Source: Lantana camara
Lineage: Eukaryota; Streptophyta; Magnoliopsida; Lamiales; Verbenaceae
Reading direction: 5' to 3'
DNA length: 64,000 nucleotides
Assembly: GCA_037501455.1 (NCBI GenBank)
Contig: CM074864.1
Coordinates: forward strand, 25,104,001 to 25,168,000
Below are positions 25,169 to 36,602 of this stretch, in pieces; position 1 is the first letter of the stretch; the number at the start of each line of letters is the position of its first letter. The translations under genes were made by a program, and so were the position numbers. Under the pieces are notes generated by a model that was not told the origin of the DNA, did not search any database, and saw only the letters and a program-made list of their open reading frames with translations.

Positions 25169-25325
25169 GGTAGCACCCGCGACCTGATTTGCTTGTATTT
25201 AGTGTCGCGCCCGTGACTTAAAATGAGGCTGCTCACGTATTTTGGAGAAATTGATCAAAAATTCAGATTTTAATGGGTAGCGGCTGCTACCATTTCATGA
25301 AGAAAATGGGTCGCGGCCGCGACCC
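25169..25325 (+). repeat. Inverted-repeat array, GGGTCGCGG/CCGCGACCC type
   Basis: 25308-25325 is a perfect 18-bp palindrome (arms GGGTCGCGG and CCGCGACCC). 25276-25291 has arms GGTAGC/GCTACC. Weaker units at 25169-25186 and 25203-25217. Confidence 0.75.
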
Positions 25326-25566
25326 CTGCTCTAGCTGCAAGAAATTCGGTTTTTCAAATTCAGTTTGGATGGATTTATAGTATATATATGTGCATGAATA
25401 AGTAATAATTTATGTTGTTTTGTTGACATTGCATGCCTGCATGTTGTAATTTAGTTTGTTTGTTTTATATATGCATGCTACGTATATATGTATATTTACA
25501 TGCATACTTAGTATGTTTTATTTTATTTGTTTTGTTCCTTAATATATGCACGCATGTCGTACATAG

Positions 25567-25567
25567 G

Positions 25568-25617
<50 letters not shown>
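25567..25617 (+). repeat. TA microsatellite
   Basis: Almost pure (TA)n with one TG interruption. It explains the IYIYIY-type ORF here. Confidence 0.85.
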
Positions 25618-26339
25618 TTAAGACATGATTAAATATATATATTTTAAGTATTGTTTAATTTATTTAAATTTTAGAGTTTAATTGTTATCTATTTCATGTT
25701 GTTTAATTTTCAAATATGACTTGGCTGTTTCTATTTACCATTTTCTAATTGTAAATATGTTATACTATGTATTATGATCGTTATTTGAAATTCGTGGATC
25801 CATTTGATTTAAATGTGAAGATTATGAACTTGAATGGACTTAAACGTTTCTTGAAATGAATGTTTATATGTCTTTAAGACATTAATAGTGCACATGAACG
25901 TGTTCATTACATAATACATTCTTTTATGCATTCATATCATGATCATTTCATTGTCGAGCGTCTTATTTGGTCACTTTGAGTCTCACTTCACCTTCCTTGC
26001 ACAGATTTTGATCCCGTTGGAGACGAGGCCGGTCCGTGAGGCTTTTATGTCTTCTTTTGTCGTTTCCAGGTGAGTTTCTCTTCTATCTAGTTATATGACC
26101 CTATATATCTTCAATGTGAAAAGTTTTCGACCAAAATTAATATAAGTATACAGAGTCGTTTCAAAGAGTAAATGTTTGCAACGTAAAGCCCTTATTTTAT
26201 AAATCCTACCAAATGTTTTGGCGAGAAAGGAATGAATGCAAGAATGGGGCTCAGGGACTTAGTGTGAGTGGCTATCCGGGGAGGCATGGGCCGACGGTGA
26301 TCCCTTACATTACTTCCACCAATGAACGGCGTAACCGGA

Positions 26340-26360
26340 CCTCGTTAGGAGTTAGCGAGG
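26340..26360 (+). other. Conserved LTR stem-loop SL1
   Basis: Same arms as at 898: CCTCGTTA/TAGCGAGG around GGAGT. Confidence 0.65.
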
Positions 26361-28267
26361 AATGGACGCTGAGTGTCATCTGGGGAGTCATGTTAGCCCT
26401 TTTGGTCAATGAATGGGTGGTCGGGCCTTACAAACCCACCACCAACCCGGAGGAAGAAGGTGTAAATGTTATTGAATGTGCACGAAAGAATGATATGCAT
26501 GAAAAGAAAGAAAGAATGAATGTTTAATGAACTACACAAGGTGTTGGTTGGGGATAATCCACGCCCACTCGCCGGACCAAGAAAGACCTAACGTGAATGA
26601 ATCGTTATAATCCCGTTTGATGATTTCTCTATTTCACCCACTTGGGAAATTCTTTAAAATCCTCACTTGGGATTATAGGTTGCATGTGAATGTTTAAATA
26701 CCGTCGTATATTATATTTATGCCTTGTTTTTATACCCACCGGTCCCTTTTGGACTGAACCCGTTTGGTTTTCAGTTGTTTTATGCAGGTGTCAGTGAGCT
26801 AGGTAGTAATTCGAGTCGTTAGGTCTTGCATTCGCTTCTAGCTCTTGTATTTTGGGTCTTACACTTGCATACTCTTACTTTTGATCATTGTATTTGAATA
26901 TTGTTATGGTGCGTACATGTTTTGAACTATGATGGCATGTGAATGTTGTATATGAATTATTTTTGGAGCTTTGATGCTCATGGTATATATATGATATAGG
27001 TTAAGTTATTGCTTCCGCTTTAATGTTTAACTCTGATTCGTTTGGTTTAAGGGTTAGCCCTCCTAGCATAGAGTGTGTGCTTGTCCCCGTTCACCGTGAT
27101 TTAGCTCGGGTATGGAGTATCCATTTCATATTCGGGTCGGGTTTCAGTGCGGGGGACGTGGTACCTTACGTTCGGGTGCTACAGAAGGAAACTAGCAAAC
27201 CACAACAACAAATATAAAGCAAAAACAAAAGATGCATAATGCACGTGACATGTATGTTTGATGTTCCGTTCACCGATGCATTGGAACTTTATCTTTATGA
27301 TGACTTGAATAAATGCTGAAGTTTCTTTGCCCATGATCATGTCCTCGAAATTTCCCAATGTGTCTTATACTTCAAATATCCTCTCGGTCTTGTAGCACCC
27401 CGCAGCGAAGAGCACTACATCCCCTGCAGTATAGCCCGACACGTGTAACGAAATGGGAACTCCGCACACGCACCAAAATCTCTCCTAGGCTAGGTGGTCT
27501 AGACCCTAATACAGAGTGCGCATAAATAACCAAAATCAAAGTGAAAGCCACAAGATCTCAAACATACAAACATACGCATGCCAAATGAATACAAGATATA
27601 CATGCTATGCCATTCCAGGGCCAAATAAATCATTCAAGTTCTAAAACTCGAATTTCAAATAATAATCTTACACATATTTATACATAATACCAAAATTGGA
27701 AAGTAAAGGTACAAAGGATGCAAGGACTCTCCTAAGACTCGAACAACTCAAAAGAAAGACCGCCGCCTCGCTCGAACCAACACCTGAACCTGCAAACTCA
27801 AATAAACAAAAGGGGAAAAAGAAAACAATGAGGGGTCAGTCCTAAAGACCGGTGAGGGGGCTAACACACTCACACGTACATATACATAAAGCAGAGCATA
27901 TTCAAATAAGAAAAATCAGGAACCGGAGTGTGGTTTTTACATTCTAAAACATTTTAACCCATGATACTCTATACAAGAAAAGAGGGTTTAAGGCCGAAGG
28001 CCAAAATCAACTAATTTTAATAATTAGAAGTCCACTCTTATTTCACGAATTAAGTTCATAATCATAATCACACAAGTCGGTGAGTACGAGTTTTAGACAA
28101 ACCTAACTCCGTTCATATTCAAATCATATTCGAAATTCAAACAAAAACAGAGTCACACAAACATACCTCTTCTCCGGGTGATGGAAGGGTCAATCGTACC
28201 ATAACCATCGGTTCTTGATATGTCAGCAACGTGAGTTTCATGACGCTTATGCCCAAGGATTCCATCC

Positions 28268-28287
28268 CCCACTAACCTCCTAGTGGG
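28268..28287 (-). other. Conserved LTR stem-loop SL1 (LTR F copy)
   Basis: Arms CCCACTA and TAGTGGG pair perfectly. The loop on the minus strand is GGAGGT. Confidence 0.7.
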
Positions 28288-28592
28288 TTCCGAGTTGATC
28301 CTTTCTAAGTAGAGACCGTACTCGGAGTAACCCGACGGCCCAACACCATCCCGGGGCTCCTTTACAAAAAATTTTGGGGCCCAGTTCACATTTTCATAGT
28401 TCAAAATTCATAATTTTTGAAAATCAGACTTATCTTTCAAAGTCATGATTCGCTATCTTCAAAATACACACACCAACCCTTTTTCAAAACAAACGAATAA
28501 AAACATGTCATACGTACATATAAAAGCATTTTTCAAATGTTCCATAACAAATGGGCCAATTCCCACAAAATACATACCAAACACGTATCTAA

Positions 28593-28596
<4 letters not shown>

Positions 28597-28651
<55 letters not shown>
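28597..28651 (+). repeat. TA microsatellite
   Basis: Pure (TA)n of about 50 bp inside LTR F. Confidence 0.9.
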
Positions 28652-28652
<1 letters not shown>

Positions 28653-29452
28653 GTAAGTCACATGCAGGCTTAAAACACATTTAGGGTTGAAAGAAAACCT
28701 CACCTTGTCGAACAAACCGAATGGAAGCAAACCAAAGCACACCTAAAAGACCACCTCCTTCCCACGGAACAAACCTCTGAACAAAACAAAGGGTAGAAGA
28801 CATACTTAGACTCAAAATGAACCAATTAGACGTTCGGTAAATGCATATGGATGCAAATGATGCAATGTAATTCACATAAACTCACACTTAGGCATATCGA
28901 AGCGAATAACGAACTATCACACGAATAATTCACAAATTAAACTCATAATACATTAATTAAACTCCTAACATATCATCTAATAGCATATTAATAGCATCTA
29001 TAAATTTAAAGTTCCTAAAGAGAGTAAGAGATGCATGTGAGTTGAAATAAATTTGCACTTAGCGCATATAAATTGATATCACTTCATAAGTCACATATTT
29101 TACGTCAAACGGACTCATAAATTTCATATAACGAACATAACACATGATACTACATGTTAACATTGCATTCATATCATAAAAGAAGCAAGAAGGTATCACA
29201 CGAATTGAATAAACGAAGCTTTCATGCATGCATGCACGAAGGAGGGCATAACTAACATATCTTGTCATATATCTTGTATATAACCACCAAAATTACGTAG
29301 AAAATTCATATTAGAGCACATAACATGATATATAACAAGTTAATAACATATATTAATCATGAACGAGCTAAGAAAGCCATGCAAAACATGAATAAAATGA
29401 AAAACAAGTTGCATGACAACAACTCATGAAAGAAATCTCAAAAAAGTTCGAG

Positions 29453-29600
29453 GCCGTGACTGAAATTCAGTTCAAAATAGGTCACGGTTGTTACCACAGC
29501 CACCACCACCGTCTTCAGCAGCTTTAGGTCGAAAGGGGGGCCAAAATGGGTCGTAGCAGCGACTAGGAAAGGCCTGGTTTCGGTCACGGTCATGACTACA
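29453..29600 (-). repeat. Inverted-repeat array, GGTCACG type, decayed (LTR F)
   Basis: Copies near 29480 (GGTCACGG half), 29549-29564 (GGGTCGTAGCAGCGACTA, split by mismatches) and 29582-29598 (GGTCACGGTCATGACTAC). Position matches the arrays of the other LTRs. Confidence 0.55.
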
Positions 29601-30019
29601 TGCAGCAGTCACGAAAAAGATCAGCAACAACCCCTGTTTTTATCCAATCTGTTGGAAAAACGGAATCAGAAAGCAGCGGAAATTTTAAAGTTTTCCAACA
29701 AAAGGATCAAAACTCGCAATCATGAATCCAAATTCGTAAGGAAAAGAAACTTACTTTTCAATAATCTTTCTTGAAGCGTTTCATGCCACCCAAGAACGCT
29801 CTTCTCGCGGCTTGATCCCCTCTCCTTAGTAAAGCTCGAATCATTAAAAACTTCTAACTTGAAGCTCTCTGTAGATAGTCCACCAACTTGATTACAATCT
29901 AACTAGTAAGGATGTTAGTTCTCTAGTTAGTGTTTAGGCTTAGCCTAGGGTTTATTTGATCTTGGAGAAAGGATGGTGTTCAACACATGAACAAAGAGAA
30001 ATTCTCAATCAATCTCTAA

Positions 30020-30046
30020 GGGGAGTTCGAGCTCCCCTATATATAA
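30020..30046 (-). promoter_or_regulatory. Copia LTR TATA box and adjoining palindrome (C1 3' LTR)
   Basis: On the minus strand TATATATAG-like text is followed directly by an 18-bp palindrome GGGGAGCTCGAACTCCCC (one mismatch). The same pair occurs at 36184-36210 and 61746-61771, where the palindrome is perfect. Inferred core promoter. Confidence 0.6.
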
Positions 30047-30309
30047 TATAGAGAGGGGCGGCCGAACCTAGTCCTAATGGACTAAGGATTTGGTCCCTCT
30101 CTCTATTATTACTTGATCATCAAGTAATTCCAAACTTTCACTTTAAATTCTAATTCAAATCAACTTTTAAGAGTGCTAAAAATATCCAAACTCCTTTTGG
30201 ATAATATTATACTTTATTGATTAATAAATAAACAACTCATTTTAATTCAAAAATTAAACCAAAGTCTATTAAATAATTAACACATTAATTATTTAATATA
30301 TAAATAAGC

Positions 30310-30380
30310 ACGGTGCACATGTGTCCATATAGGACACGTGTCACCCACGTGACCCACACGTGTACTTCACACATGTGGAA
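30310..30380 (-). promoter_or_regulatory. ACGTG (G-box/ABRE-like) cluster in the C1 3' LTR
   Basis: Several ACGTG cores occur within 70 bp (GACACGTGTC, CCCACGTGAC, CACACGTGTA). It is upstream of the TATA box in LTR orientation, so lies in U3. Such sites are known targets of plant bZIP/bHLH factors; function here is inferred. Confidence 0.55.
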
Positions 30381-31522
30381 CACTTTTGGCACGATTAACT
30401 CGTTCAATCATTTCAAAGCCTCAACTCATGTAACCAAGTTGTTGTTTGTGACCTTCTAGGTTCTCAATTCAATTAGCAGTGACCCTAATTAATTAATTAA
30501 CTAATTAATTAATCAGTCCACAGATTAAACAACCATAGTCTAGCAACAGGTGTTTAACCCCTAGCTGAATTGGAATGTCTCGATTCCACAGAACCTTTAA
30601 GTCATTGATTCATGTGAGATACAATCCTCCTACTTACTATCTCTCAACCAAGATCTAGGGTAAGGGAATAATCAGAACCCTAATAATCTGGTCTTAAAGC
30701 TAAGTGCATTTCATATCCTTTTGATCTCAATCCAAGAAACCCTTTTCTTGATGTCTTGATCTACTGCCTTGGCCAAGGACCTCATATGGCATATGAATGA
30801 CTTACACAATAAGAGATCACCTTGCAAATGCAAGTGTAGGTCCTTTCTTGATTCTCATTCACTTTCATGAGTCACTTGTGCAGCCCCAGCATAAGCCTTG
30901 AATCAGTTGTCTAAGGCGACACCCTTTAAAACTTATACCTAAGAGTACAGTGTTAACTCATAAAGTGACATGGAACCTCAAGTCCAAGGATCAATTAATC
31001 ACATCAATGACTCGTAAGATATTTCCTAATTTAGAAGTTTCCATTTCCTAAAATAGAAACTTCCTTTCCATTAAGGAATCTTCTCACACGGGGCACCTCA
31101 GTGAACTTACTTATGAAAGTAAGCACCCACATGTATAACACACGTATCAATTATACACTTTACACCTCCATGAAACAAGGTGCTCCTTCTTAAGGGCGTG
31201 ATCCCACAAGAAAGCCTTAAAGGAGTCAGGTTGACACTCCTACTATCTGTAGGACTCATCAGCTTGGAGTATTTTACTAATCATGACATATGTGATATAG
31301 GGCTTATTTCATGAACCATTTCACCTAAATGGTAGAGTCCTAAAGTCATCAGGATTAGGGGAGTTCTCATACATGCACAACTAAAGTAAACACATACCAA
31401 ACAAGAGCATATAAAGAAGTGTTGCCTCAATTCGTTATTTTATTCAAAGATTATCTGTGATTACAATAAGGAAAAGTACAAAGCAGATATACAATCAGCT
31501 TTCCAGGGCACTATTCCTAACA

Positions 31523-31537
31523 ATCTCCCACTTGCCC
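31523..31537 (-). other. Polypurine tract of copia element C1
   Basis: Minus strand reads GGGCAAGTGGGAGAT directly before the TGTTAGG LTR start, the usual copia form. Confidence 0.85.
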
Positions 31538-31538
31538 A

Positions 31539-31709
31539 TCAAAGCCATTCTAAAGCTACTCTAAATCCTATCTTCTGAAGATGACCTTGGAAAGCTTTTC
31601 GACTAAAGGGTTTAGTAAGTGGATCTGCCACGTTCTCTGTTGATGTGACCCTCTCAATTTGCACATCTCCTCTTTTGATAATATCACGGATTAGGTGATA
31701 CTTCCTCAT
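31539..31709 (-). pseudogene. C1 pol, C-terminal end of RNase H
   Basis: Minus-strand reading gives RKYHLIRDIIKRGDVQIERV, then ENVADPLTKPFSRKAF and a TGA stop at 31541-31539, the normal end of a copia polyprotein. KYHxIRD and ADxxTKxL are standard C-terminal landmarks of copia RNase H. The upstream part resumes at 45157 after the G1 insertion. The CTCAT duplication at 31705-31709 and 45157-45161 bounds the break, and the frame matches across it. The insertion disrupts the gene about 55 codons before its end. Confidence 0.9.
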
Positions 31710-32574
31710 TGTAGCACCCGAGCGTGAGGTACCACATCCCCCGCACCGGGACCCAACCCGTGTATGAAATGGAAGTCCATACACGTGCCCAATCCACGGC
31801 GAACGGGGACACAACACACACGCTATGCTAGGCGGGACTAACCCTTAAACCAATCAACTCAAGAAACATGAAATCAGAGTTAAAGTAAACGCGGAAGCAA
31901 TAACGATATAGCATATACAGTGAGCCACCAAGCTCCAAAAATAAATATATAAGAGCATTCAAATATTCAACGGCGCTCATGGCCTACAAAAATCATAACG
32001 CTCCAAGCACAAACTATGATCATGTACAAAATACCAATAAGAGTATGAATATGAGACAAAAAGGAAGTGCTAAACATAAATGCAAGACCTAGACGACTTG
32101 TATTCCCGCCTAGCACTCCTATACCTGCACAAAACACCTGAAAACAACCGGGTTCAGTCTAAAAGAGACTAGTGGCTATAAAAACAGGGCATAAGATATA
32201 ATATCGCATAAATTAAACACATACATGCAAGCCCTAATCCCGTGTGAAGTTTGATAAGAAATGACCAAGTGGTTAAAACAAAAGAAAATATCAACGGGAT
32301 TACGACGTTCATATTCATTCATAATTGTTCATAAGGGTTTATGGCCCGGCGAGTGGGCGTGCACAATCTCCAACCTACTCCTCGTGTAATCATAATTAAT
32401 TATTCAATCATTCATTATCATACATAAATCTTTTGTGCTCATAAATACATGATCATAATCATTCATATACACCTTCTTCCTTCGGGTGGTGGACGGGCTT
32501 GCAAGACCCGGCCACCGGTTCATACATAGGCCAATGGGGGTACATGAATCCCCCAAGGGCACTCAGCTCCCATT

Positions 32575-32597
32575 CCTCGCTAAACCTCCTAGCGAGG
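32575..32597 (-). other. Conserved LTR stem-loop SL1 (G1 3' LTR)
   Basis: Arms CCTCGCTA and TAGCGAGG pair perfectly. Minus-strand loop is GGAGGTT. Next to it at 32536-32554 is a second hairpin, GGGGG/CCCCC with minus-strand loop ATTCATGTA. Confidence 0.75.
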
Positions 32598-33710
32598 GCC
32601 GGTATCACCGTAGTTTGGTTGGGACTAGTATATGGGATCCCCGTCAGCCCTTGCTTCCTCGGTTAGCCACATATACTAAGTCCCGAGGCCCGTGCAATCA
32701 TAAATATAAATATCTCGCCAAACATAAGGTAGGGTTTTATAAATAAAAAGGGGGTCATACGTTTGAAATTATTTACCCGAAATGACTCGATATATATAAA
32801 TATACGATTTTGGCTTAAAACTTTGCACATAAGGAATATATCGGGGTTGTTTTAACTAGTAGAAGAAAAACCCACCTTTACCAAAGCAAAAGAAAGGCAC
32901 AAGCATCTCAAGGCTCGCCCTCGTCTCCGACCAAACCCGAATCTGTGCAAAAGAAAAGGTATGAGACTCAATGACCACATATGACGCTCGGCAATGAAGT
33001 GAATATGACGTGAATGCATAAATGATCATGGTATATCATAAAAATGTTCATGTGCACTATTAAGAAATTTAAAACATATAATCATTCATTCGTTCATATA
33101 TTTCATCCAATTTCATAAGTTCATAAATTAATAATTTCATAAATTCATATAAATTTCATAAATTCATAACATTCATAATATTCATAAATTCATAAATTCA
33201 TAGATTCATAATGCATATCAATTAATCCAAGAATTCATTTAATAAGCATAACACATAATATTCATATTCACATTTAGGAATAAAATAAATAAAACGTTCA
33301 ATCAATAGTCGGTAATTAAATACGCGAAACAGAAATCAATAAATTTCAAGAATTAAATTAAATCAAATAATATTTAAAATATATAATAATTATATATAAT
33401 ATATAATAAACATATATAATATAACAAATATATACTAATTATATAAATACTATATATACGTATACACACACCCAAACATACCCATGCATGCATATATATA
33501 TATATTACATGCATATTATATATACTATATATTATATACATATGCATGCAAATACAAACACAAAGCCATGCACACACAACCCCACTCCCATGCATGCACA
33601 CAAACACACACTCTGCACATCATCTCTACAGCAGCAACCCAAACACAACTATGCATACAAATTACAGCAGCAACAGTTCAAGGAAGACGCAGCAAAAGTT
33701 CAAGAAAAAC

Positions 33711-33860
33711 GGGGTGACACCCCCGTGTCATCCCCCCAAGCCTAGACCGAGACACCCCTGTGTCTCGGTACAGAAATCCCAGGCCCAACTGCACCCCCGT
33801 TCCTCGCCAGAAGGGAGGAAAAAGACACACCCGTGTCACGAACCAGAAACACCCCTGTTT
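33711..33860 (-). repeat. Inverted-repeat array, GTGACAC/GTGTCAC type (G1 3' LTR)
   Basis: 33711-33734: arms GGGGTGACAC/GTGTCATCCC (one mismatch) around CCCC. 33747-33768: perfect 9-bp arms CCGAGACAC/GTGTCTCGG around CCCT. 33824-33837: GACAC/GTGTC around ACCC. 33847-33860: AAACA/TGTTT around a four-base C-rich centre. Confidence 0.8.
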
Positions 33861-35476
33861 GACAGCAAAAATGGCGCAGAAAAAGGCAGCTAATCCAGCA
33901 AGAAAAGCAGGCAACAAATGCAACATTACAAGGTACAAATTGCTGCAAGAACTCAACAAGAATGGTCCTACAAAGCTACGAAAACTGACAGCAAAATGCA
34001 TGAAGGGTCACGGCATTCTTGACAGCAGTTAAACACGCCAGAAAAACAGATCAAGGCTTACGGGAACAGGGCAAGAACGATTCACTCCATCTCCACACAA
34101 CCATACCAGTTAAGAACAATAAATACTCATCTAAGAAACACCATTTCAACATATATATCAGTTCCAAACAAGCTCAATCAAGAAATGGAAGCGTACGTGA
34201 CATTGAAGTGGAAATTTCTCAAAATGTCATAAATGATATCTCATAAATATCTCAACAACCACGAAATCAATGACCATAAATGATATGAGGATGTCAAAAC
34301 AATCAATCTCAAGCTTGGAATCAATCAAAACCATTGAGAAACGAATGAAATCAACATTTGCCCAAAATCCTCTTATTCTCGGAAAAATAGCCCAGAATGA
34401 AGAAACCCTGCTCAAATTCATGAATGAAAGGATGAAAATGCTCAGAAATAAACATATAATACAATCCTAAACTTACCTTGTTTATTGGATGAGGTTTGGA
34501 TGAGATTTGAGCTCCAAAATCTCCAAGGGATGAAGGGTTTCGGGACTGGACTGTAGAGCAGTAGCTTTGGCTGATGTTTGGGGATTGTGTGAGGGTTATC
34601 TTGGTTAGGGCTTGATATGTCATGATAGGTGGTTGAGTTAGGGATCTAAGGAATCAAACCATGGTTAATTTGGTTATGGTTTGGACAAGATATGGCTGAT
34701 TTTGCACAACAAGGTCAAATTGGTCGCCGAATCGTTTTTCGGTTGAATTTCGGAGGTTCAAACAGCTTAGGAAAAATGTAAGGCTAAGTTTACTGAACTC
34801 GAATTTTCGTTACGAGTTCAGGAGTTGACGGAACTCGAATCCGAGTTCCCGAGCTCAAGATATTAAATTCGGAACCAAGGGTACGCTAAGTGCTCGTTAG
34901 CCCCCGATTTGGTTCTTCAATTCAAATTAAATTCGTTAACATAACAAATAAATACGAAAACATAAACCGAGCATAAACTCATGTTCATAACACATATATA
35001 TACGACATACTACAAATTCGTGGCAATTCGATATCATTTCATATAAGAACGATGCACAAAATGAACAACATGCATATTCCAATCAATTCATGCATAAATA
35101 CATAAAAATTTCATTCATATACATTAACTCCATGCATAATATATTAATTCCCATGCAAAAATGAAATAAATAAACAAATTCTAATATTAAATAAATCATA
35201 TTAAGTCACGTAATTAATTAGCTAAACATGATTAATTAACATAACATATAATTAGCATAATCATTAAATTAATAATAATATAAATAAACATATATATATA
35301 TATATACAATACGAAATATATATATAAAATTAATAATAAATTAAAATATAATATAATAAAATAAAATAATAACAATTATAATAAAATTAAATATAAAACA
35401 CGTAAAAACAATTAATTCGTGCAAATTGGTAAACACATACGTCGTACCTTTACGTCCGAAAAGTCGGGGCATTACA

Positions 35477-35490
35477 ATCTCTCCCCCTTA
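35477..35490 (-). other. G1 polypurine tract
   Basis: Minus strand TAAGGGGGAGAGAT next to the LTR start. It lies about 20 bp after the pol stop. Confidence 0.85.
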
Positions 35491-35509
35491 AACGAATCCG
35501 TCCTCGGAT

Positions 35510-35813
35510 TCACTGCTCGCTCGGCAACAACTCGAGGTGAAACCTTTTCATCTTATCCTCCGTCTCCCACGTAGCCTCTTCGGTTTTATCACTTCTCCAA
35601 AGAACCTTGACTAGTGGAATACGCCGATTTCGAAGTTCCTGAAATTTTCGATCCAATATCTTAATCGGCTTCTGAACGAAGGTGAGATCCGGTTCTAATT
35701 CCACTTCTTCAACCGGTAGAACCTCGGACTCGTCTCGATAATATTTTCGGAGCTTTGAAACATGAAACACGTTATGAATTCCAGTCAAACTCGGAGGCAA
35801 GTCCAATCGATAA
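35510..35813 (-). pseudogene. G1 pol: integrase C-terminal and chromodomain-like tail
   Basis: Minus-strand reading from the solo LTR junction gives TGIHNVFHVSKLRKYYRDES, then IKILDRKFQELRNRRIPLVK, VLWRSDKTEEATWETED and a stop at 35512-35510. The VFHVSxLRKY phrase ends the integrase C-terminal domain of gypsy elements. The following IPLVKVxW ... EATWE segment is the chromodomain-like tail of chromoviruses, thought to guide integration to heterochromatin. The upstream part continues at 37747 after the solo LTR. The GATAA duplication (35809-35813, 37747-37751) shows the gene was continuous before that insertion. Confidence 0.85.
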
Positions 35814-36183
35814 TGTTGGAAAACACGAATCAGAAAGCAGCGAAATTTAAAAAATTTTCCCAACAAAAGGACCTTGAACTCGGAATCGTGTAACCAAATT
35901 CGTAAAGATAGAAAACTTACTATTCTTTTATTCTTTCTTGAAGCGTTTCAAGCCACCCAAGAACGCTCTTCTCGCGGCTTGATCCCCTCTCCTTGGTAAA
36001 GCTCGAATCTTCAAACTTCTAACATGAAGTCTCTAGAGAAAGTCCACCAACTTGATCACAATCTAACTAGTAAGGATGCTAGTTCTCTAGTTAGTGTTTA
36101 GGCTTAACCTAGGGTTTAATATAATCTTGGAGAAAGGAAGGTGTTCAACACATGAACCAAAAGAATTGTCAATTAGCTCTAAA

Positions 36184-36210
36184 GGGGAGCTCGAGCTCCC
36201 CTATATATAG
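36184..36210 (-). promoter_or_regulatory. Copia LTR TATA box with adjoining perfect palindrome (solo LTR)
   Basis: TATA motif CTATATATAG at 36201-36210, directly followed on the minus strand by the perfect 18-bp palindrome GGGGAGCTCGAGCTCCCC (36184-36201). Confidence 0.65.
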
Positions 36211-36529
36211 GAGGGAGTGCCGATCCAAATCCTTGTTGGACAAGGATTTGGTTCCTCTCTCTCCTATTACTTGATTATCAAGTATTTTCCAACTTTGACT
36301 TTGAATTCTAATTCTAGTCAACTTTTAAGAGAGCTAAAAATATCCAAACTATTTTTGGATAATTTTATACTTTATTTATTATAAAATAAATAACTTATTT
36401 TTATCTAATTAATTAATTCGTAATTAATTAACTAGATTATTTTCTCCAAAATTAGACTTTCTTTTTAATTCAAAATTAAACCAAAGTCTATTAAATAATT
36501 AACACATTAATTATTTAACATCACATAAT

Positions 36530-36602
36530 CACGTGTGGCACACGTGTCTTAATGACACGTGTCCAATCACGTGAGCCACACGTGTGATTTCACACGTGTG
36601 GA
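36530..36602 (-). promoter_or_regulatory. ACGTG cluster in solo copia LTR
   Basis: Six or so ACGTG cores (CACGTGTGG, GACACGTGTC, TCACGTGAGC, CACACGTGTG twice) within about 70 bp, upstream of the TATA box in LTR orientation. Confidence 0.55.

Larger units (their letters stand above)
23829..27183 (+). mobile_element. Solo chromovirus-type LTR inserted in element E
   Basis: TGTGACACCCCG to TTCGGGTGCTACA, 3355 bp, with a perfect GAAGG duplication at 23824-23828 and 27184-27188. Landmarks: inverted-repeat array 25169-25325, TA-rich microsatellite 25567-25617, SL1 26340-26360, hairpin CGGTCC/GGACTG 26740-26756 just after TTTTTATACCCACC. Its 26.1-27.2 kb part closely resembles LTR A (0.6-1.74 kb), so the two are the same or sister families. 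Confidence 0.9.
23333..27390 (-). mobile_element. Interior of element E (non-coding as far as seen), split by a solo LTR
   Basis: Two visible pieces, 23333-23828 and 27184-27390, are joined around solo LTR 23829-27183. I looked for gag, protease, RT, RNase H, integrase or chromodomain motifs on the minus strand in both and found none. A phrase near 27330-27390 reads EDMIMGKETSAFIQVI on the minus strand but is unassigned. G1 and G2 reach pol within 50 bp of their polypurine tracts, so the empty 0.7 kb here suggests a long 3' UTR or a non-autonomous element. The interior continues right of LTR F. Confidence 0.6.
27391..29649 (-). mobile_element. LTR F, minus-strand gypsy LTR cut by copia element C1
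   Basis: Starts TGTAGCACCCCGCAGCG with GGTCT to its left and runs to 29649, where C1 begins. The rest would lie beyond the window. Landmarks: SL1 at 28268-28287 (arms CCCACTA/TAGTGGG), TA microsatellite near 28600-28650, and a decayed GGTCACG inverted-repeat array at 29453-29600. It is nested inside element E. Confidence 0.8.
29650..31522 (-). mobile_element. 3' LTR of copia element C1 (Angela/BARE-like)
   Basis: On the minus strand it starts TGTTAGGAATAGTGCCC (31522) and ends CCGTTTTTCCAACA (29650), 1873 bp. It is next to a polypurine tract at 31523-31537. The LTR opening, length and polypurine tract fit the Angela/BARE branch of Ty1/copia, an assignment from memory. It contains an ACGTG cluster (30310-30380), a TATA box and a near-perfect palindrome (30020-30037). 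It was inserted into LTR F; the other target duplication is outside the window. Confidence 0.9.
31710..35476 (-). mobile_element. G1 3' LTR
   Basis: TGTAGCACCCGAGCG to AAGTCGGGGCATTACA, 3767 bp. Contains SL1 (32575-32597), SL2 (32536-32554), a decayed CAGTCT hairpin at 32155-32171, and the inverted-repeat array 33711-33860. Short ORFs around 33484-34032 are not kept between the two LTRs. Confidence 0.93.

Noticed and set aside
25433..25621. ORFs rich in IY repeats here and at 28445-28742
   Set aside because: Produced by TA microsatellites.
33711..33860. CRISPR-like reading of the inverted-repeat arrays
   Set aside because: Units are degenerate palindromes with uneven spacing and no constant direct repeat, in a plant LTR.
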